Shown one piece after another: positions 33,061 through 41,665 of a stretch of 64,000 nucleotides of DNA. Both the position numbers and the translations under genes were made by a program. A model generated the notes under the pieces. That model saw only the letters and a program-made list of their open reading frames with translations, was not told the DNA's origin and searched no databases. Numbering within the stretch: position 1 is the stretch's first letter; each line of letters starts with the position of its first letter. The stretch is from Arthrobacter pascens (GTDB lineage: Bacteria > Actinomycetota > Actinomycetes > Actinomycetales > Micrococcaceae), in contig NZ_JAFHKT010000148.1 in assembly GCF_017052465.1 (NCBI RefSeq), positions 1 through 64,000 of the forward strand, read 5' to 3'.

Positions 33061-34860
33061 TTAGTACTTCCTCACCATCGGCTCGTAGCGCGTAAATACA
33101 ACCGGCTTGGTGGCAAGCCGAATCCCGGCAATGCTCTCCGCGGAACCGTCCGCGGGAGCGTGCTCGTCCTTGTACGCCATGGAGTGCTTCATGAATTTTT
33201 CGTCGTCGCGGTCGGGGAAGTCCTCGCGGAAGTGGCCGCCGCGGGATTCCTCGCGGTGAAGGGCAGCAACCGTCATGACCTTCGCCAGTTCCAGCAGGAA
33301 GCCGAGTTCGACGGCCTCGAGGAGGTCCAGGTTGAAGCGCTTTCCCTTGTCCTGGACGTTGATGCGCTTGTAGCGCTCCTCGAACGAGGCGATGTCCTTC
33401 AGGACCTGGTTGAGCGTCTCGGCCGTGCGGAACACCTGCATGTTGGCGTCCATGGTGTCCTGGAGTTCCTTGCGGATCACGGCCACCTTTTCGTCACCGG
33501 TGCCCTTGCGGGCAATGTCCAGCAGTTCCAGGGTGTACGCCTCCGGATCCTCCGGGAGTTCCACGAAACCGGCCGTCTTGGCGTATTCAGCGGCTGCGAT
33601 GCCGGCACGCTTGCCGAACACGTTGATGTCCAACAGCGAATTGGTGCCCAGGCGGTTGGAGCCGTGGACCGAAACACAGGCCACCTCGCCGGCGGCGTAC
33701 AGGCCGGGAACCACGGTGTCGTTGTCCTGGAGGACCTCGGTGTTGATGTTCGTGGGGATGCCGCCCATGGCGTAGTGGGCTGTCGGGAAGACGGGGACCG
33801 GCTCCGTGTAGGGCTCCACACCGAGGTAGGTGCGGGCGAACTCGGTGATGTCCGGCAGCTTGGCGTCGATGTGCGCCGGCTCAAGGTGCGTCAGGTCAAG
33901 GAGGACGTAGTCCTTGTTCGGGCCGCAGCCGCGGCCTTCGCGGACTTCGTTGGCCATGGAGCGGGCCACGATGTCACGCGGGGCAAGGTCCTTGATGGTG
34001 GGGGCGTAGCGCTCCATGAAGCGCTCACCTTCGGAGTTGCGCAGGATGGCGCCCTCGCCTCGCGCGGCCTCGGAAAGCAGGATTCCCAGCCCGGCAAGGC
34101 CGGTCGGGTGGAACTGGAAGAACTCCATGTCCTCCAGCGGAATGCCGCGGCGGAAGGCGATGCCCATGCCGTCGCCCGTGAGGGTGTGGGCGTTGGACGT
34201 CGTCTTGAAGACCTTGCCGGCGCCGCCGGAGGCGAACACCACGGACTTGGCCTGGAACACGTGCAGCTCGCCGGAGGCGAGGTCGTAGGACACGACGCCG
34301 GCAACGCGCTTCTGCTTGTACGCCGTGCCGTCCTCGCGCACTGCGTCTTCCTCGACGGTGAGGAGGTCCAGGACGTAGTACTCGTTGTAGAACTCGACGT
34401 TGTGCTTGACGCAGTTTTGGTACAGCGTCTGCAGGATCATGTGGCCCGTGCGGTCGGCTGCGTAGCAGGCCCGGCGGACCGGAGCCTTGCCGTGGTCGCG
34501 GGTGTGGCCGCCGAAGCGGCGCTGGTCGATCCGGCCCTCGGGCGTGCGGTTGAACGGCAGACCCATCTTCTCGAGGTCCAGCACTGCGTCGATGGCCTCC
34601 TTGGCCATGACTTCGGCGGCGTCCTGGTCAACCAGGTAGTCGCCGCCCTTGATGGTGTCGAACGTGTGCCATTCCCAGTTGTCTTCTTCGACATTGGCCA
34701 GGGCCGCACACATGCCGCCCTGGGCCGCACCCGTGTGGGAGCGGGTGGGGTAGAGCTTGGTCAGTACTGCTGTTCGCGCACGCTGACCGGATTCGATCGC
34801 GGCGCGCATCCCGGCGCCACCGGCACCGACGATGACGACGTCGTACTTATGGACCTGCAT
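33061..34860 (-). CDS. sdhA: Succinate dehydrogenase flavoprotein subunit
   Basis: A 599-residue FAD subunit oxidising succinate to fumarate. The dinucleotide fold is VVIVGAGGAGMRAAI (residues ~7-21). The covalent-flavin histidine region is PTRSHTGAAQGGMCAAL, and the catalytic region is GEGAILRNSEGERFMERYAP with RDIVARSMANEVREGRG. ATG 34860 is preferred over the open frame to 34890, matching the usual start two to five residues before KYDVVIVGAG. A hairpin with a U-rich tail lies in the gap before it (34901-34937). Confidence 0.96.
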   Translation of the reverse strand: MQVHKYDVVIVGAGGAGMRAAIESGQRARTAVLTKLYPTRSHTGAAQGGMCAALANVEEDNWEWHTFDTIKGGDYLVDQDAAEVMAKEAIDAVLDLEKMGLPFNRTPEGRIDQRRFGGHTRDHGKAPVRRACYAADRTGHMILQTLYQNCVKHNVEFYNEYYVLDLLTVEEDAVREDGTAYKQKRVAGVVSYDLASGELHVFQAKSVVFASGGAGKVFKTTSNAHTLTGDGMGIAFRRGIPLEDMEFFQFHPTGLAGLGILLSEAARGEGAILRNSEGERFMERYAPTIKDLAPRDIVARSMANEVREGRGCGPNKDYVLLDLTHLEPAHIDAKLPDITEFARTYLGVEPYTEPVPVFPTAHYAMGGIPTNINTEVLQDNDTVVPGLYAAGEVACVSVHGSNRLGTNSLLDINVFGKRAGIAAAEYAKTAGFVELPEDPEAYTLELLDIARKGTGDEKVAVIRKELQDTMDANMQVFRTAETLNQVLKDIASFEERYKRINVQDKGKRFNLDLLEAVELGFLLELAKVMTVAALHREESRGGHFREDFPDRDDEKFMKHSMAYKDEHAPADGSAESIAGIRLATKPVVFTRYEPMVRKY

Positions 34861-34889
34861 ACCAGACGCTCTTTCTCTCAAAATTCGCA

Positions 34890-34937
34890 ATAAAACAACG
34901 GGCGGGCTGAGGCCTGCTCCGCAAACAGAAGCCCGCC
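34890..34937 (-). promoter_or_regulatory. Intercistronic hairpin between sdhD and sdhA
   Basis: In the direction of transcription, GGCGGGCT (34937-34930) pairs with AGCCCGCC (34908-34901), and the RNA continues into the U-rich GTTGTTTTATT. This is shaped like a weak intrinsic terminator or a processing hairpin inside the operon and could adjust subunit ratios. Confidence 0.5.
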
Positions 34938-34962
34938 GGACGGGGCGGGCAGCCGCGGTCCG

Positions 34963-35463
34963 CTACGCGGGGCAGAAGCCGCCGGGGAGCTGGACGCCGT
35001 CAACGACAGGGCACGGGTTGAAGGTGAAGATCACCAGGGTGCCCAGGATGATGATGACGGTGGTGGCGGCGTAGAGGACCATCTTCAGCCAGAAGCGGGT
35101 GGAATCCTTCTCGGCGTAGTCGTTGATGATGGTGCGGACGCCGTTGGTGCCGTGCAGCATGGCCAGCCAGAGCATGGCGAGGTCCCAGAACTGCCAGAAC
35201 GGGTCAGCCCACTTGCCGGCAACGAAGCCGAAGTCGATGGCGTGGATACCCTCACCCACGAGCAGGTTGACGAACAGGTGTCCGAAGATCAGGACAACCA
35301 GCACCACGCCGGAGAGGCGCATGAACAGCCAGGCCAGCATCTCGAAGTTGCCGCGGGCGCTGCCGTTGCGGCGGTACTGCGGGGCGATCCTGCCGCTGTC
35401 ACCGCTGCTGGACTGTCCACGGTCATTTCCACTGCGCGGGGACTGGATCTGTGTTGCAGTCAT
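34963..35463 (-). CDS. sdhD: Succinate dehydrogenase membrane subunit D
   Basis: A 166-residue membrane anchor. A polar N-terminus of ~40 residues is followed by three membrane segments (about 43-65, 85-110 and 125-150), with the heme/quinone-type histidine region LWLAMLHGTNGVRTIINDY. It is followed by a ~100-base gap with a hairpin before sdhA, and preceded by sdhC with a 3-base gap. Confidence 0.9.
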   Translation of the reverse strand: MTATQIQSPRSGNDRGQSSSGDSGRIAPQYRRNGSARGNFEMLAWLFMRLSGVVLVVLIFGHLFVNLLVGEGIHAIDFGFVAGKWADPFWQFWDLAMLWLAMLHGTNGVRTIINDYAEKDSTRFWLKMVLYAATTVIIILGTLVIFTFNPCPVVDGVQLPGGFCPA

Positions 35464-35466
35464 GGC

Positions 35467-35847
35467 TTAGTGACCTCCGAGTGCGAGCGACAGGTGGCGG
35501 ATGGAGAAGGCGACCATGGTGACGACCCAGAGGCCGAGGACAACCCAGAGCATCTGTCGCTGGTACTTGGCGCCCTTCTTCCAGAAGTCGACGGCGATGA
35601 TCCGCAGGCCGTTGAAGGCGTGGAATACGATCGCTGCGACAAGGCCCGTTTCACCCAGGGCCATCAGCGGGTTCTTGTAGGCACCGATTACCGCGGTGTA
35701 GGCCTCCGGCGACACCCTCACAAGGGAGGTGTCCAGCACGTGGACCAACAAGAAGAAAAAGATCACAACACCGGTAATGCGGTGTCCAACCCAGGACCAC
35801 ATGCCTTCACGGCCGCGGTACAAGGTGCCAGCTGGTTTCGTCGGCAC
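35467..35847 (-). CDS. sdhC: Succinate dehydrogenase cytochrome b556 subunit
   Basis: A 126-residue membrane anchor with three hydrophobic segments and the conserved WSWVGHRITGVVIFFFLLVHVLD and VFHAFNGLRIIAVDF histidine motifs for heme b and quinone. GTG 35847 is chosen because GGAGG lies eight bases upstream; an upstream in-frame extension to 35892 lacks homology. First gene of sdhCDAB, about 83 bases downstream of the predicted transcription start. Confidence 0.92.
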   Translation of the reverse strand: MPTKPAGTLYRGREGMWSWVGHRITGVVIFFFLLVHVLDTSLVRVSPEAYTAVIGAYKNPLMALGETGLVAAIVFHAFNGLRIIAVDFWKKGAKYQRQMLWVVLGLWVVTMVAFSIRHLSLALGGH

Positions 35848-35931
35848 TGAATAAACCTCCCTGCAACACAGCGGCGCTGGCACGGGATCCATGCGGGGGG
35901 AACGCCTGCTGTGAGAGCACTCGTAGCTCAG

Positions 35932-35972
35932 GCCTAAATCTAGGCTTCGCTCACAGCTTATTCAATTTAGGC
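35932..35972 (-). promoter_or_regulatory. sdhCDAB promoter with flanking inverted repeat
   Basis: On the minus strand, TTGAAT (35965-35960) and TAGATT (35942-35937) are exactly 17 bases apart, a good sigma-70-type match. The octamer GCCTAAAT at 35932-35939 and its complement ATTTAGGC at 35965-35972 overlap the -10 and -35, so a repressor bound there would block the promoter. The regulator is not identified. Confidence 0.65.
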
Positions 35973-36051
35973 ATTCCTCGGCTGCCGCCTACTGTACGGT
36001 TTTGGGTCCTTTTTTGAGACGAACGCCACATCTTGTTTCCCGTATTTATGT

Positions 36052-36070
36052 CCTGTGCGCCCGTCACAGG
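36052..36070. promoter_or_regulatory. Inverted repeat upstream of manC
   Basis: CCTGTG-N7-CACAGG is a perfect 6-bp dyad 36 bases before the manC start. The spacing is not that of a CRP site. Function unknown. Confidence 0.3.
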
Positions 36071-36105
36071 AGCACCTTGAGGCTCGTCAGCTAAAGTAGG
36101 CCGTG

Positions 36106-37239
36106 ATGAGTAAAGACAAAGTGACACGCCAGGATTCACCTCTCAGCCGTTTTATTGCTGTGATTCCTGCAGGTGGGGTGGGGACCCGCCTCTGGCCTCT
36201 ATCGCGTGCAGCAGCTCCCAAATTCCTTCACGACCTCACAGGCTCGGGGAGCACGCTTCTGCGTGCCACCTATGACCGGCTTGAGCCCCTGGCGGGCAAC
36301 CGGGTCCTCGTTGTCACCGGCAACGCGCACCGTGAGGCGGTCTGCCGCCAGCTGCCCGAGGTTCAGGACGCCGACCTCGTGCTGGAAAGCGAGCCCAAGG
36401 ATTCCGGCGCCGCCATCGGCCTGGCCGCAGCCATCCTGCACCAGCGGGACCCGGACATCATCATGGGCTCGTTTGCCGCCGACCAGGTGATCAGCCCGAA
36501 CGACCTTTTCCAGGACGCGGTCCGGGAGGCCATCCACACCGCCGCGGCGGGCAAGATCGTCACCATCGGAATCAAGCCCACGCACCCTTCCACCGGGTTT
36601 GGCTACATCCGCTCCGGAGCGTCCCTGCACATCCCCGGCGCACCGAGCGCCCAGGCAGTGGTGGAATTCGTGGAAAAGCCGGACGAGGAAGTCGCCCAGC
36701 AGTACGTGGACAGCGGCGAGTACGTCTGGAACGCCGGCATGTTCGTGGCGCCCGTCTCCCTGATGCTCAAGCACTTGGAAGCGAACCAGCCGGAGCTGTA
36801 CAACGGCCTGCAGGAAATCGCCGAGGCCTGGGACACGCCGAACCGTGACGAGGTCACGGCCCGAATCTGGCCCACCCTGCCCAAGATTGCCATCGACTAC
36901 GCGGTGGCCGAGCCCGCAGCGGCAGCCGGGGACGTCGCCGTCGTGCCCGGAACCTTCCGCTGGGACGACGTCGGCGACTTCGCCTCGGTGGGGCGGCTCA
37001 ACAGCGCCAGGGAAGTGGACGAGGTCACCGTCCTGGGCGTAGGCGCACGCGTCTTCACCGAAAACGCCAGCGGCGTGGTGGTGTCGGACACCAAGCGCGT
37101 CATCGCGCTGATCGGGATCAAGGACGTGGTCATCGTGGACACTCCGGACGCGCTGCTGGTCACCACCAAGCAGCATTCCCAGCGCGTGAAGCAGGCCGTG
37201 GACGCCCTCAAGGCCAGCGGCGACTTCGACGTGCTGTAG
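36106..37239 (+). CDS. manC: Mannose-1-phosphate guanylyltransferase
   Basis: A 377-residue nucleotidyltransferase making GDP-mannose from mannose-1-phosphate and GTP. The signature AVIPAGGVGTRLWPLSRAAAPKF is at residues ~18-40, and VVEFVEKPDEE and GEYVWNAGMFV follow. It lacks the C-terminal isomerase domain of bifunctional enzymes. ATG 36106 is preferred; GTG 36103 is directly upstream. GDP-mannose feeds glycolipids, lipomannan-like polymers and polysaccharides. It is divergent from sdhC. Confidence 0.92.
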   Translation: MSKDKVTRQDSPLSRFIAVIPAGGVGTRLWPLSRAAAPKFLHDLTGSGSTLLRATYDRLEPLAGNRVLVVTGNAHREAVCRQLPEVQDADLVLESEPKDSGAAIGLAAAILHQRDPDIIMGSFAADQVISPNDLFQDAVREAIHTAAAGKIVTIGIKPTHPSTGFGYIRSGASLHIPGAPSAQAVVEFVEKPDEEVAQQYVDSGEYVWNAGMFVAPVSLMLKHLEANQPELYNGLQEIAEAWDTPNRDEVTARIWPTLPKIAIDYAVAEPAAAAGDVAVVPGTFRWDDVGDFASVGRLNSAREVDEVTVLGVGARVFTENASGVVVSDTKRVIALIGIKDVVIVDTPDALLVTTKQHSQRVKQAVDALKASGDFDVL

Positions 37240-37327
37240 CCCCGGGAACCTGGATTCGTGAGCGGCAGTTCCGTAACGCGGCGAAGGCGAATGCCGCTAT
37301 TCCTACGGCCCTCGCTAGAGTTGTGAT

Positions 37328-38548
37328 GTGCGCAATTACACTACTGAAGCTGAGCCCACCGCGCTGGTGGGGCCGTGGCTCGAGCCGCTCCTGCCGGAAC
37401 TGATCGATTTCCGCCGGGACCTGCATGCGCACCCCGAACTGTCCTTCAAGGAATTCCGGACCACGGACAAGCTCGTGGAGCGACTGGTTGAGGCAGGACT
37501 GGAACCGCGCCGCCTGGACGGCACGGGCCTCACCGTGGACGTCGGAGAGGGCCCCATCGCCACCGCGCTGCGCGGCGACATTGACGCCCTGCCGATCATC
37601 GAAGAAACGGGCCTGCCGTTCGCGTCCAAGAACCACGGTGTGACCCACGCCTGCGGGCACGACGTCCACACCACCACCATGCTGGGCATCGCCCTGGTGC
37701 TGCACCGCATGCACCAGGAATCGCCGCTGGGCGCCACAGTCCGGATCATCTTCCAGCCCGCGGAGGAGACCATGCCGGGCGGCGCCCACTCGTGCATCGA
37801 GCAGGGTGTCCTGGAAGGCGTGCCGCGCATCCTGGCGCTGCACTGTGACCCGCGGATCAACGTGGGCAAGATCGGCACCCGGATCGGTGCCATCACGTCC
37901 GCCTCGGACACCATCAAGATCGAGCTCAGCGGACGCGGCGGCCACACCTCGCGCCCGCACCTCACCGAGGACCTCGTCTTCGCCCTGGCACAGATCGCGG
38001 TGAACGTCCCGGCAGTGCTTTCCCGCCGCGTGGACGTCCGCAGCGGCGTATCGGTCGTCTGGGGCCAGATCAACGCCGGGTCGGCCCCGAATGCCATTCC
38101 GGGAACCGGCTACATGTCCGGGACCATGCGGTGCCTGGACCGCGACGCCTGGCACAGCGCCGGCGAACTCCTGGACGAAGTGGTCCATCAGGTGGCCGAG
38201 CACTATGGCGTGGACGTGCACCTGGAACACACCCGTGGCGTGCCCCCGGTGGTGAACTCGGAGCACGAGACGGCCCTCATCGAGGCAGCGGCCCGCGCCG
38301 AGATCGGCGAAGGCGCCGTGGTCCTGACCCCGCAGTCCATGGGGGGCGAGGACTTCGCCTGGTTCCTGGCCGAGCTGCCCGGGGCCATGATGCGCCTTGG
38401 CACCAAGACCCCGGGTGGAGAAGAGTACGACCTCCACCGCGGCGACTACATCCTCGACGAACGTGCCCTCGGCTACGGCATCCAGGTGCTCACCGCCGCG
38501 GCCCTCCGCACCATCCGCGACCTCGACCCAGCGCCAACGGACACTTAA
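37328..38548 (+). CDS. M20 family amidohydrolase
   Basis: A 406-residue metallohydrolase of the M20D group (IAA-amino acid / N-acyl amino acid / hippurate hydrolase type). Metal ligands are visible in THACGHDVHTT, FQPAEETMPGG and LHCDP, with the C-terminal SMGGEDFAWF. The dimerisation domain lies at about residues 190-300. GTG 37328. The substrate is not clear: an N-acyl or N-aryl amino acid amide is typical. The last residues and the TAA stop come from a sequence resembling the intergenic hairpin element at 40625, so the C-terminus may be altered. Confidence 0.88.
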   Translation: MRNYTTEAEPTALVGPWLEPLLPELIDFRRDLHAHPELSFKEFRTTDKLVERLVEAGLEPRRLDGTGLTVDVGEGPIATALRGDIDALPIIEETGLPFASKNHGVTHACGHDVHTTTMLGIALVLHRMHQESPLGATVRIIFQPAEETMPGGAHSCIEQGVLEGVPRILALHCDPRINVGKIGTRIGAITSASDTIKIELSGRGGHTSRPHLTEDLVFALAQIAVNVPAVLSRRVDVRSGVSVVWGQINAGSAPNAIPGTGYMSGTMRCLDRDAWHSAGELLDEVVHQVAEHYGVDVHLEHTRGVPPVVNSEHETALIEAAARAEIGEGAVVLTPQSMGGEDFAWFLAELPGAMMRLGTKTPGGEEYDLHRGDYILDERALGYGIQVLTAAALRTIRDLDPAPTDT

Positions 38549-38626
38549 GCCCCTCCGCCCGAGCGCGAACCGGCAGCTAATTCCCTTAATCTCCGGATTT
38601 GAGGGCATCAGCTGCCAGTTCGCGCT
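38528..38626. repeat. Hairpin repeat element, type AGCGCGAAC, copy 1
   Basis: AGCGCGAACCGGCAGCT (38562-38578) pairs with AGCTGCCAGTTCGCGCT (38610-38626) over 17 positions with one mismatch. Before it, 38528-38560 matches the left part of copy 2 (40624-40656) at about 28 of 33 positions and contains the amidohydrolase stop codon. It may act as a terminator between the amidohydrolase and ohrR. Confidence 0.7.
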
Positions 38627-38645
38627 TACCTTTTGGCTAGGTAAG

Positions 38646-38665
38646 TTGTGCACAATTGAATTGTG
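38646..38665. promoter_or_regulatory. OhrR operator upstream of ohrR
   Basis: CACAATT-G-AATTGTG (38651-38665) is a perfect 15-bp palindrome very close to the known OhrR consensus TACAATT-N-AATTGTA. A second palindrome, TTGTGCACAA (38646-38655), overlaps it. It ends 10 bases before the ohrR start, so binding would block ohrR-ohr transcription. Confidence 0.85.
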
Positions 38666-38675
38666 GGCTACCGTT

Positions 38676-39116
38676 ATGGTCATGACCGACGCCCCCCGCC
38701 TGGACCGCCAGGTGTGCTTTGCGCTCTACTCCGCATCCCGCGCCGCCACCGCCGTCTACCGGCCGTTGCTGGACGAGCTGGGGCTGACCTACCCGCAATA
38801 CCTCGTGATGCTGGTGCTCTGGGAAAACGAACCCCGCGGCGTGCGGGAGCTGGGCGACGAGCTGGGGCTCGATTCCGGCACGCTCTCGCCCCTGCTCAAA
38901 CGGCTCGAGGCGCTGGGCTTCGTGAAACGGCGGCGCTCCGGCGAGGATGAGCGGCGCGTCGCAGTCCACCTCACGGACACCGGCCAGGCGCTCAGCGGCA
39001 AGGCATCCCGCATCCCCCAGCGGCTGGCCGACGCCGCGGGCCTGTCCCCGCGCGAGCTGGAGCAGCTCCGCGAAACCCTGGGCAAGCTCACCGCCGCGCT
39101 GCACGGCGCGCACTGA
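38676..39116 (+). CDS. ohrR: MarR family organic hydroperoxide sensor
   Basis: A 146-residue winged-helix repressor. The single reactive cysteine is Cys14 in RQVCFALYSASRA, matching Cys15 of the one-Cys Bacillus OhrR, and LTYPQYLVMLVLWE follows as in that family. The wing is RRRSGEDERRVAVHLT. There is no second cysteine, so oxidation would use mixed disulfides with small thiols. ATG 38676 (or 38682). It lies just downstream of a perfect OhrR-type palindrome and upstream of ohr. Confidence 0.93.
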   Translation: MVMTDAPRLDRQVCFALYSASRAATAVYRPLLDELGLTYPQYLVMLVLWENEPRGVRELGDELGLDSGTLSPLLKRLEALGFVKRRRSGEDERRVAVHLTDTGQALSGKASRIPQRLADAAGLSPRELEQLRETLGKLTAALHGAH

Positions 39117-39153
39117 CTCCCACCCCAACCAGAACCACCAGAACGGAACTGCT

Positions 39154-39581
<428 letters not shown>

Positions 39582-39585
<4 letters not shown>

Positions 39586-40610
39586 GCGCCACCCAGGACA
39601 CGCTCCTGCCCACAGCAACCCGCGAAATCCAGCTGGCCTCGCGCCCCGTGGGCCGCCCGGCGCCGGAGAACTTCCGGCTGGCGGAGACTCCGCTGCCCGA
39701 ACTCCAGGACGGCCAGGTGCTGGTCCGCAACCAGTTCATCTCCGTGGACCCTTACATGCGCGGCCGCATGAACGACGTCAAGTCCTATTCAGCGCCCTTT
39801 GCGCTGGATAAAGCGCTCGACGGCGGGGCGGTGGGTGAGGTGATCGCGTCCCGGGCTGACAACCGCAAGGTGGGGGACGCCGTCGTACATCAACTCGGCT
39901 GGCGCGAGTACGCCGTGGTGGACGCCGGCGCAACGACGCGCGCCCGCACCGAGCTGGCCCCGGCCTCCGCATTCCTCGGCGCCCTCGGCATGACCGGCCT
40001 GACGGCGTACGCCGGCCTGCTGAAAGTGGCCGAGTTCAGGGCCGGGGACGCCGTGTTCGTCTCGGGCGCTGCCGGGGCCGTGGGCTCACTCGTGGGGCAG
40101 ATCGCCAAGGCCATGGGCGCTTCCCGGGTGATCGGCAGCGCCGGTTCGCCTGAAAAGGTGGCGCGCCTCCTGGAACTCGGCTTTGATGCTGCCTTCAATT
40201 ACCGCGACGCGCCTGTCCGGGACCAGCTCAAAGCCGCCGCCGGCGAGCAGGGGATCGATGTGTACTTCGACAACGTGGGCGGCGACCACCTCGAAGCGGC
40301 GCTGTCCGTCCTCAACGTCGGCGGCCGGGTTGCGATGTGTGGTGCCATCGCGCAGTACAACGCAACGGAACCGCCCGCCGCTCCCCGCAACCTTGCCTTG
40401 GCCATCGGCAAGCAGCTGACCCTCCGGGGCTTCCTCGTCAGCGGCCAGCGGCAGCATGCGGCGGAGTTCGCGGAGCGGATGGCCGGATGGCTGGCCGACG
40501 GCACCGTCAGCTATGACGAGACGGTGGTGGAGGGCCTCGAGAACGCACCCCGGGCGTTCATGGATCTGCTCGACGGCCGGAACACCGGAAAGATGCTCGT
40601 ACGCCTCTGA
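39582..40610 (+). CDS. NADP-dependent MDR oxidoreductase (CurA/PTGR-like)
   Basis: A 342-residue zinc-independent medium-chain reductase. N-terminal marks are VDPYMRGRMND and the central one is the NADP motif GAAGAVGSLVGQIAKAMG (about residues 148-165). Relatives reduce alpha,beta-unsaturated carbonyls such as lipid-peroxidation products. Translational coupling to ohr (ATGA at 39582) suggests it clears carbonyls left after organic peroxide stress. Confidence 0.88.
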
Positions 40611-40624
40611 CCAGGCGAACCACC

Positions 40625-40679
40625 AGCGCGAACGGACATTTGAGGCCCTCCGTCCGGGCCCCAAGTGTCCGTTCGCGCT
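40625..40679. repeat. Hairpin repeat element, type AGCGCGAAC, copy 2
   Basis: AGCGCGAACGGACATTT (40625-40641) pairs with AAGTGTCCGTTCGCGCT (40663-40679), a 17-position stem with one mismatch, the same arm length and outer sequence as copy 1. It lies 14 bases after the oxidoreductase stop and may terminate the ohr operon. Confidence 0.7.
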
Positions 40680-40718
40680 TTGCGTGCGCGGGGGCTGGAT
40701 TAGACCGGCCTACTCGTA

Positions 40719-40749
40719 GGTAACAAGTTCTCAACAATCTTAAGTTACC
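40719..40749. promoter_or_regulatory. Inverted repeat in the nucleoside operon leader
   Basis: GGTAAC (40719-40724) and GTTACC (40744-40749) form a perfect dyad with a 19-base spacer, about 180 bases before the fused remnant gene. The rest of 40611-40925 holds the hairpin repeat and AT-richer leader sequence, with no clear -10/-35. Confidence 0.35.
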
Positions 40750-40925
40750 GCGATTTGTGTGTTATTCGGACGTGGCGCAGGCCACTACAGTGGCTTGCAT
40801 AAGTGCGCTTCGGCGCAGTGCTGCGAAACCATCAGTGAAAACAGAATTTCAGTGTGGAGCATTAGAATCGGACACTCATTGACTCTTCGTCGTGGCGCCT
40901 ATCTCTCTTTCTTCCTGGAGGAAAT

Positions 40926-41222
40926 TTGACGAACTCAGTGCGTGCAAACGTCAAGCGCGGTTCGTTAGCCGGCGCGGCTTCCGTGAGTGCAGCGGCCTTG
41001 CTGCTGACCTTCGGGCGCTGGAACCCCATCGGTGCGTTCTTCGCCTCCTTGCTGTTCGGCTTCGCGGACAACCTGCAGAGCATCGTGACCATCATCGGCA
41101 CGCCGGTTCCCAGCCAGTTCATGGCCATGCTGCCGTACCTTGTGACCGTCCTGGCGGTGGCCGGCCTCGTCGGCAGGTCGCGTCCGCCGGCTGCCAGCGG
41201 CATTCCGTACGTCAAGGGTTGA
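40926..41222 (+). pseudogene. Fusion remnant: lipoprotein signal peptide joined to permease C-terminus
   Basis: A 98-residue frame from TTG 40926 with a good GGAGG site. Residues 1-28 (MTNSVRANVKRGSLAGAASV...LLLT) are the signal peptide of a BMP-family nucleoside-binding lipoprotein, cut off just before the expected ACG lipobox end. From residue 29 on (FGRWNPIGAFFASLLFGFADNLQS...GIPYVKG) it is the end of a simple-sugar/nucleoside ABC permease, with two membrane segments. The usual order lipoprotein-ATPase-permease-permease-cdd is thus collapsed by an in-frame deletion joining at about 41007-41012. The product cannot transport. It lies 5 bases before cdd and keeps the original operon promoter. 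Family identities are from memory of typical sequences. Confidence 0.75.
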
Positions 41223-41227
41223 CGGAC

Positions 41228-41665
41228 GTGGACAGGGCCTCGTCAAGCTCTACCGCCGGGGGCGAACAGTCCGACGTCGACTGGCCGGCATTGGCGGCCG
41301 CCGCCGCCAGTGCCATGAAGAACGCGTACGCTCCCTATTCGAAGTTCCCGGTGGGGGCGGCTGCGCTCACCGAGGACGGCCGGATCGTGAGCGGCTGCAA
41401 TGTGGAGAACGCCAGTTACGGCCTGACGCTGTGTGCGGAGTGTGCGCTGGTGGGCAACCTGCGGATGACCGGCGGCGGGCTGCTGCGGGCGTTCTACTGC
41501 GTGGACGGCGGCGGCAACGTGCTCATGCCGTGCGGGCGCTGCCGCCAACTGCTGTACGAATTCCGTGCTCCGGGCATGGAGCTCATGACCACGCAGGGAA
41601 TCAAGACCATGGACCAGGTGCTGCCCGACGCATTTGGCCCACAACACCTGGAGGAGACCCGGTGA
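41228..41665 (+). CDS. cdd: Cytidine deaminase
   Basis: A 145-residue zinc deaminase converting cytidine and deoxycytidine to uridine and deoxyuridine. Zinc ligands and the catalytic Glu are in the CAEC motif (TLCAECALVGN) and MPCGRCRQLL; substrate contacts are in the NVENASYGLT segment. GTG 41228 lies nine bases after AAGGG. Its stop overlaps the start of deoA. It is in the nucleoside salvage operon. Confidence 0.94.
   Translation: MDRASSSSTAGGEQSDVDWPALAAAAASAMKNAYAPYSKFPVGAAALTEDGRIVSGCNVENASYGLTLCAECALVGNLRMTGGGLLRAFYCVDGGGNVLMPCGRCRQLLYEFRAPGMELMTTQGIKTMDQVLPDAFGPQHLEETR

Noticed and set aside
32971..34893. 640-residue plus-strand frame across sdhA
   Set aside because: Shadow of the well-supported sdhA gene on the other strand.
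36052..36070. CRP site upstream of manC
   Set aside because: The dyad CCTGTG-N7-CACAGG has the wrong core and spacing for TGTGA-N6-TCACA.
37208..38683. 491-residue antisense frame across the amidohydrolase
   Set aside because: Shadow of a metallohydrolase with clear metal ligands on the plus strand.
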